The translations under genes and the position numbers were made by a program. Shown in pieces: positions 6,421-9,146 of a stretch of DNA of 9,146 nt; the first letter of the stretch is position 1; each line of letters begins with the position of its first letter. The notes beneath the pieces were generated by a model, which saw only the letters and a list, made by a program, of their open reading frames with translations, had not been told where the DNA came from and ran no database searches. Source of the stretch: Elusimicrobiota bacterium (GTDB lineage: Bacteria > Elusimicrobiota > Elusimicrobia > Elusimicrobiales > UBA9959); NCBI GenBank assembly GCA_003500765.1, contig DNQL01000278.1, forward strand, positions 1-9,146, in the 5' to 3' direction.

Positions 6421-7131
6421 ATGGATTTTTTTTCAATAGAACTGGCGGGACGGGACATGATGCATCTCCGCAGGTGGGAGCATGTCCTGCGCCGGGAGAA
6501 GTGGAACGTGGAGATCCTCAGCGGCGCCGCCACCGTCTCGCGGCCCGGCGAGCGTCTTATACTGCTGGCCGAGATAAGCGCACCGCAGTCCGGAACCCCC
6601 TCCTCCTGGATAAGCCGGTACAAAGAAATAAACCCCGCTTCCCTTATCGCGTTCGGAGACCCGGCGGAGATCTCCAACCGGTCCATTGCCGCCCTGCTGG
6701 CCGAAGGGGCGGATGATTTCATCTCCACGGATATAGACACCGCGGTACTGACCGCCAAGATAAAGGCGGTGCTGCGGAGAGTGGGCCCTCAGCCGTATCT
6801 TTCCTCCGCTCCGCTAAGGTCTTCCGACGGCCTCATCACCGCCTACTGCGCGGAAAGACGGGTCACCATCCGCAACGGGAAAGGAGACCGCGACCTGGAG
6901 AAAATAACTCCCAAAGAATTCGAGATACTGACTCTCCTCCTCTGCCACGAGGGGAAGATAGTCCCCCGCGAGACGATCCTGGATAATATCTGGGCGGAGA
7001 AAGCCGAGGCGGTGAATCCGGAGACGGTGGACAAGCATGTGGAATCCATACGCAGGAAACTGGGTAAGTACGGCTCCCGGATACGGACCATATACGGTTC
7101 CGGTTATCTCCTGGCGCAGGGCGGGGGCTGA
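6421..7131 (+). CDS. Atypical OmpR-family regulator with degenerate receiver (Glu at phosphosite), 236 aa
   Basis: The C-terminal half is a full OmpR/PhoB winged helix (ITPKEFEILTLLL, VPRETILDNIW, the recognition segment VDKHVESIRRKLG, final YGSGYLLAQ). The N-terminal half keeps receiver length and register but has lost the chemistry. The acidic pair after strand 1 is absent (FFSIELAGRDMM where IL-x-V-DDD is expected), the phosphoacceptor strand reads LLAEISAP with Glu51 at the Asp position, and the conserved Lys-Pro is replaced (DFISTDID). Classical Asp phosphorylation is therefore unlikely. Glu may mimic the phosphorylated state, making the protein constitutively active or controlled by protein binding. 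AAAAAGGA precedes the ATG. It is the first gene of a tight four-gene unit, with the next ATG 2 nt after its stop. Its DNA target is unknown. Confidence 0.9.
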   Translation: MDFFSIELAGRDMMHLRRWEHVLRREKWNVEILSGAATVSRPGERLILLAEISAPQSGTPSSWISRYKEINPASLIAFGDPAEISNRSIAALLAEGADDFISTDIDTAVLTAKIKAVLRRVGPQPYLSSAPLRSSDGLITAYCAERRVTIRNGKGDRDLEKITPKEFEILTLLLCHEGKIVPRETILDNIWAEKAEAVNPETVDKHVESIRRKLGKYGSRIRTIYGSGYLLAQGGG

Positions 7132-7133
7132 AC

Positions 7134-7478
7134 ATGAACCTGCTCCTCATCGAGAACAACCCCGAGTTTAGTTCCGTTTTCGAACCTTATTTCCACGAAT
7201 ACGGGCATACCGTCGTCACCGTCTTCTCCGCGCAGGACGCCGCGCTGGCCGTCGCCAGCTGGAGGCCGGACGCCATACTCATAGGGTGCCCCCATCCCGG
7301 CCTGCGCCAGGCTATCTCCGGGATCAAGCTGGAACCGGCACTCGGGTCCCTGCCCCTGATCGTCCTCTCCTGCAATCCGGACGATCGCCAGGATGGCGCG
7401 GCGGCGTTCATAGACAAAAGCGCGCTCCTTTCCGATATGGAGAAACAGATACTGAAGGCGGCGGGAGTGCGGGCATGA
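7134..7478 (+). CDS. Degenerate single-domain receiver (pseudo-receiver), 114 aa
   Basis: Length and strand pattern fit a CheY-like domain: LLLIENNPEF at strand 1, AILIGCPHPG at strand 3, LIVLSCNPDD at strand 4, AAFIDKSA at strand 5. Key residues are lost. Only E7 remains of the acidic cluster (N8, N9), the phosphoacceptor Asp is replaced by G51, and the proline after the conserved K95 is Ser. S79 occupies the Thr/Ser switch position. It therefore cannot be phosphorylated in the usual way, and probably acts by protein-protein contact, perhaps with the atypical regulator encoded 2 nt upstream or the intact receiver whose ATG overlaps its stop (ATGA). Reading frame and coupling are intact, so it does not look like a decaying pseudogene. 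Confidence 0.8.
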   Translation: MNLLLIENNPEFSSVFEPYFHEYGHTVVTVFSAQDAALAVASWRPDAILIGCPHPGLRQAISGIKLEPALGSLPLIVLSCNPDDRQDGAAAFIDKSALLSDMEKQILKAAGVRA

Positions 7479-7864
7479 AACCGAAGGTACTGCTGATCGA
7501 CGACGATTTTTTTCAGATCAGGATAACTTCCAGGTATTTCCAGAAGACCGGCTGGACCGTCCTCACCGCCGGCAACGGCGAGGACGGACTGAAAGCTGCG
7601 CTTACGGACAGGCCGGAACTTGTCATCGTGGATTACTCGATGCCGCTGATGAACGGATATGACTTCATCATAAAGCTCCACTCGGCCCCGGAGGCAAGGG
7701 ATATCCCGGTACTGATGCTCAGCGGCTGTGAGCCTGCGCCGGAAATACAAAAACTGACGAAAAGCGACTCCGCTTTCCTCGGCTTTCTGGCAAAGCCCGC
7801 CAGCTTTATTGATATAGAGAAGCATATCCTGTTTTCCCGCTCGTACAAGAACGCGACCCGGTAA
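7475..7864 (+). CDS. Single-domain response regulator (CheY/Spo0F-like), 129 aa
   Basis: This is an intact stand-alone receiver with no output domain. It has D9-D10-D11 after strand 1 (VLLIDDD), phosphoacceptor D53 (LVIVDYSMPLMNG), S83 (LMLSG) and K107-P108 (FLAKP). It probably passes or sinks phosphoryl groups, or controls a partner by binding it. The ATG overlaps the previous stop in an ATGA, implying translational coupling to the pseudo-receiver gene. The frame is open for another 63 codons upstream, but that part overlaps the neighbouring gene and has no receiver features, so 7475 is the start. The next gene follows after 8 nt. Confidence 0.9.
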   Translation: MKPKVLLIDDDFFQIRITSRYFQKTGWTVLTAGNGEDGLKAALTDRPELVIVDYSMPLMNGYDFIIKLHSAPEARDIPVLMLSGCEPAPEIQKLTKSDSAFLGFLAKPASFIDIEKHILFSRSYKNATR

Positions 7865-7872
7865 GGGGAAAT

Positions 7873-8250
7873 ATGAGAATACTGATCGCTGACGATGATA
7901 GAAATTTCCGCACCCTGATAACTGACGTTATAACGGAAGGCGGCCATACGCCCATGCCGGAAGAGAACGGCCGCCTGGCCTGGGAGCGCCTGGAGAAGGA
8001 AGGCGCCGACATGGCGGTGCTGGACGTCAACATGCCGGAGATGGACGGGCTCGAGCTGCTGAAAAGGATACGCTGCAGCCCGAAGCACAAGGGCCTGCCG
8101 GTGCTGATGCTGACCATCAGGGCCTTCGCGGAGGACCAGGTTTCCGGGTACGACACCGGCGCGGACGATTATCTTACCAAGCCTTTCGACAACGACATAC
8201 TCCTGGCCCGCATAACGGCCCTTGCCCGCCGCACCGGGCTGGGGATATAA
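7873..8250 (+). CDS. Single-domain response regulator, 125 aa
   Basis: This is the most canonical receiver of the cluster: acidic D7-D8-D9 (ILIADDD), phosphoacceptor D51 (MAVLDVNMPEMDGLELL), T81 (LMLT), K103-P104 (DDYLTKPFD). It ends right after the last helix, so it has no output domain. The start is supported by AAGGGGAA about 6 nt before the ATG. It is the last gene of the four-gene unit that begins at 6421, and is followed by 112 nt holding the next promoter. The likely role is as a phosphorelay intermediate or CheY-type effector. The cognate kinase is not in the window. Confidence 0.92.
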   Translation: MRILIADDDRNFRTLITDVITEGGHTPMPEENGRLAWERLEKEGADMAVLDVNMPEMDGLELLKRIRCSPKHKGLPVLMLTIRAFAEDQVSGYDTGADDYLTKPFDNDILLARITALARRTGLGI

Positions 8251-8298
8251 ACGAGCGGGACACCTTCCCCCCCTGCGGCGCGGCAGCCAGGACCCGGG

Positions 8299-8332
8299 CT
8301 TCGGGATTCAGACGGCCGCTCCGTGATATAAT
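8299..8332 (+). promoter_or_regulatory. Predicted promoter of the GGGATT class, before the two-receiver group
   Basis: CTTCGGGATTC (8299-8309) has GGGATT at 8303-8308, then 18 nt, then a perfect TATAAT (8327-8332) preceded by TGA, giving an extended -10 (TGnTATAAT). The predicted start near 8339 leaves about 24 nt with AAGGGGG before the ATG at 8363. No convincing terminator for the upstream operon was found in 8251-8298. Confidence 0.65.
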
Positions 8333-8362
8333 CGCGTGAACGCTCTAAGGGGGCTCTGTTCT

Positions 8363-8743
8363 ATGGGGATAAAAAAGATACTGATAGTAGACGATGACGA
8401 CAATTTCCGAAACCTGCTTTTCATGGCGCTGGCGGAGGATTTCGACGTGGCCTTCGCCACGGACGGCCGGAGAGGCCTGGCGCTTATCGAAGAGGAAAAG
8501 CCGGACCTGATAGTCTGCGACGTCATGATGCCGAATATGTCGGGTCTGGAACTGCTCCGGGAGCTTTCCGCGGACGAGGACACACGGGATATCCCCGTCA
8601 TAGTGATGACCGGCAGCAATTTCGACGTCTCCACCCGCCAGTTGTTCAAACAAGAACGCAACTTCCGCGATTTCATCGAAAAAATGACCCCCTTGAACCT
8701 CATTGTCGAACGGGTAAAAGAACTGACCGCGGGGAAGGCCTGA
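8363..8743 (+). CDS. Single-domain response regulator with K-x-x-P variant, 126 aa
   Basis: The receiver has D10-D13 (ILIVDDDD), phosphoacceptor D53 (LIVCDVMMPNMSGLELL) and T83 (VMTGS). The conserved Lys K107 is present, but the usual following Pro is not: the sequence reads EKMTPLN, with Pro three places after Lys. The next gene product has the same arrangement, so the two form a subfamily. The ATG at 8363 is chosen because AAGGGGG lies at 8347-8353. An in-frame GTG at 8336 would precede the predicted transcription start. There is no output domain. Phosphorylation chemistry should be intact; the altered beta5-alpha5 loop may change partner choice. Confidence 0.9.
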   Translation: MGIKKILIVDDDDNFRNLLFMALAEDFDVAFATDGRRGLALIEEEKPDLIVCDVMMPNMSGLELLRELSADEDTRDIPVIVMTGSNFDVSTRQLFKQERNFRDFIEKMTPLNLIVERVKELTAGKA

Positions 8744-8749
8744 CGCCGT

Positions 8750-9124
8750 ATGCAGGCAGTGATACTGGCCATTGATGACAACAGACAGTTCATCGACCTT
8801 ATAAAGGCCGAGTTCGAGCCGCAATTCACCGTGGATTCCGCCGCGACGGCCGAGGAAGGCCTGATAAAAGCCGGGGAGTGCCGCCCCGCCATCATACTCC
8901 TGGACATAAACCTGCCGGGGATGAGCGGGGTGGACTTCCTGAGGCAGATGGCGCGCAAGGAATCCCTCCGCGGTATCCCGGTGCTGGTGATAACCGCCAG
9001 CGATTACAACGGCGTGACCGAAAGCCTGGTCCGGCACGAACCCAATGTCGCCGGCTTCCTTACTAAGCTTCTGCCCATGAACACCCTCCGCGAAAAGATC
9101 CTCGCCTCCATTTCAGCTAGATAA
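8750..9124 (+). CDS. Single-domain response regulator with K-x-x-P variant, 124 aa
   Basis: The receiver has D9-D10 (ILAIDDN), phosphoacceptor D52 (IILLDINLPGMSGVDFL), T82 (VITAS) and K106 within FLTKLLPMN. The Pro after Lys is displaced as in the preceding protein (KMTPLN against KLLPMN). The gene starts 6 nt after the previous stop, with GGAAGG upstream, so the two are surely cotranscribed and probably arose by duplication. It has no output domain and its partner is unknown. The stop at 9122-9124 is followed almost at once by the REP-like repeat. Confidence 0.9.
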   Translation: MQAVILAIDDNRQFIDLIKAEFEPQFTVDSAATAEEGLIKAGECRPAIILLDINLPGMSGVDFLRQMARKESLRGIPVLVITASDYNGVTESLVRHEPNVAGFLTKLLPMNTLREKILASISAR

Positions 9125-9126
9125 AT

Positions 9127-9146
9127 GGGGACACAATACCTATTTC
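9127..9146 (-). repeat. REP-like dispersed repeat at the window end
   Basis: ggggacacaatacctatttc occupies the last 20 nt, 2 nt after the final stop codon. Its last 16 nt are the exact reverse complement of 4527-4542. The sequence may continue past the window as part of a palindromic element. Ending exactly here would fit an assembly break at a multi-copy repeat. Confidence 0.5.

Noticed and set aside
6421..7478. Possible frameshift splitting one gene into the atypical regulator and the pseudo-receiver
   Set aside because: The first protein ends with a complete winged helix and the second begins with a proper receiver strand 1 at its own ATG, so these are two genes.
8308..9037. Long minus-strand open frames (216 and 230 aa) opposite the two-receiver group
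   Set aside because: They are antisense shadows of two clear receiver genes in GC-rich DNA; low-complexity Ser/Arg translations without motifs.

Overview
The window is GC-rich bacterial DNA with dense, short-spaced genes. No rRNA, tRNA, CRISPR array, complete mobile element or phage structural gene was recognised. The combination of secreted fibre-like proteins, a secreted protein with a FlgD/T9SS-like C-terminal domain, an XRE-like regulator with a second winged helix, and runs of stand-alone receiver proteins is most reminiscent of Elusimicrobiota, or of another poorly characterised Gram-negative lineage. This placement is an inference from protein style, not from a marker gene.

Left part (11-4474, all minus strand). 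Four genes for exported proteins are read in the order 4474->3404 (356 aa, Sec signal, C-terminal FlgD-like/T9SS-like beta domain), 3373->2117 (418 aa fibre-like), 2041->680 (453 aa tail-fibre-like) and 586->11 (191 aa, a short paralogue of the 418-aa protein). The first three look like one transcription unit. The fourth has its own predicted promoter. The 418- and 453-aa proteins share a short C-terminal motif (AAW followed by basic residues), and the 418- and 191-aa proteins share an N-terminal block of about 34 residues.

Middle (4588-5436, plus strand). A divergent gene encodes a 282-aa DNA-binding protein (N-terminal XRE-like HTH, central winged helix). It is placed to regulate the secreted-protein unit and converges, with a 3-nt gap, on a minus-strand OmpR-family response regulator (6120->5440).

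Right part (6421-9124, plus strand). Six more response-regulator proteins follow in two groups. 6421-8250 holds an atypical OmpR-type regulator with Glu at the phosphoacceptor position, a degenerate receiver, and two intact single-domain receivers. 8363-9124 holds two further single-domain receivers that share an altered motif after the conserved Lys. No histidine kinase, Hpt protein or phosphatase is present, so the phosphodonors must be encoded elsewhere.

The most notable signal is regulatory. Four intergenic sites carry YTTCGGGATTS with GGGATT placed exactly 17 or 18 nt upstream of a TATAAT/TATACT box. They lie before the 356-aa and 191-aa secreted proteins, the minus-strand OmpR regulator, and the two-receiver group. 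This suggests one shared promoter class or operator linking the secreted proteins to the signalling genes. A 16-bp sequence, gaaataggtattgtgt, occurs at 4527-4542 and inverted at the very end of the window. It resembles a REP-like dispersed repeat and may be why the sequence ends there.
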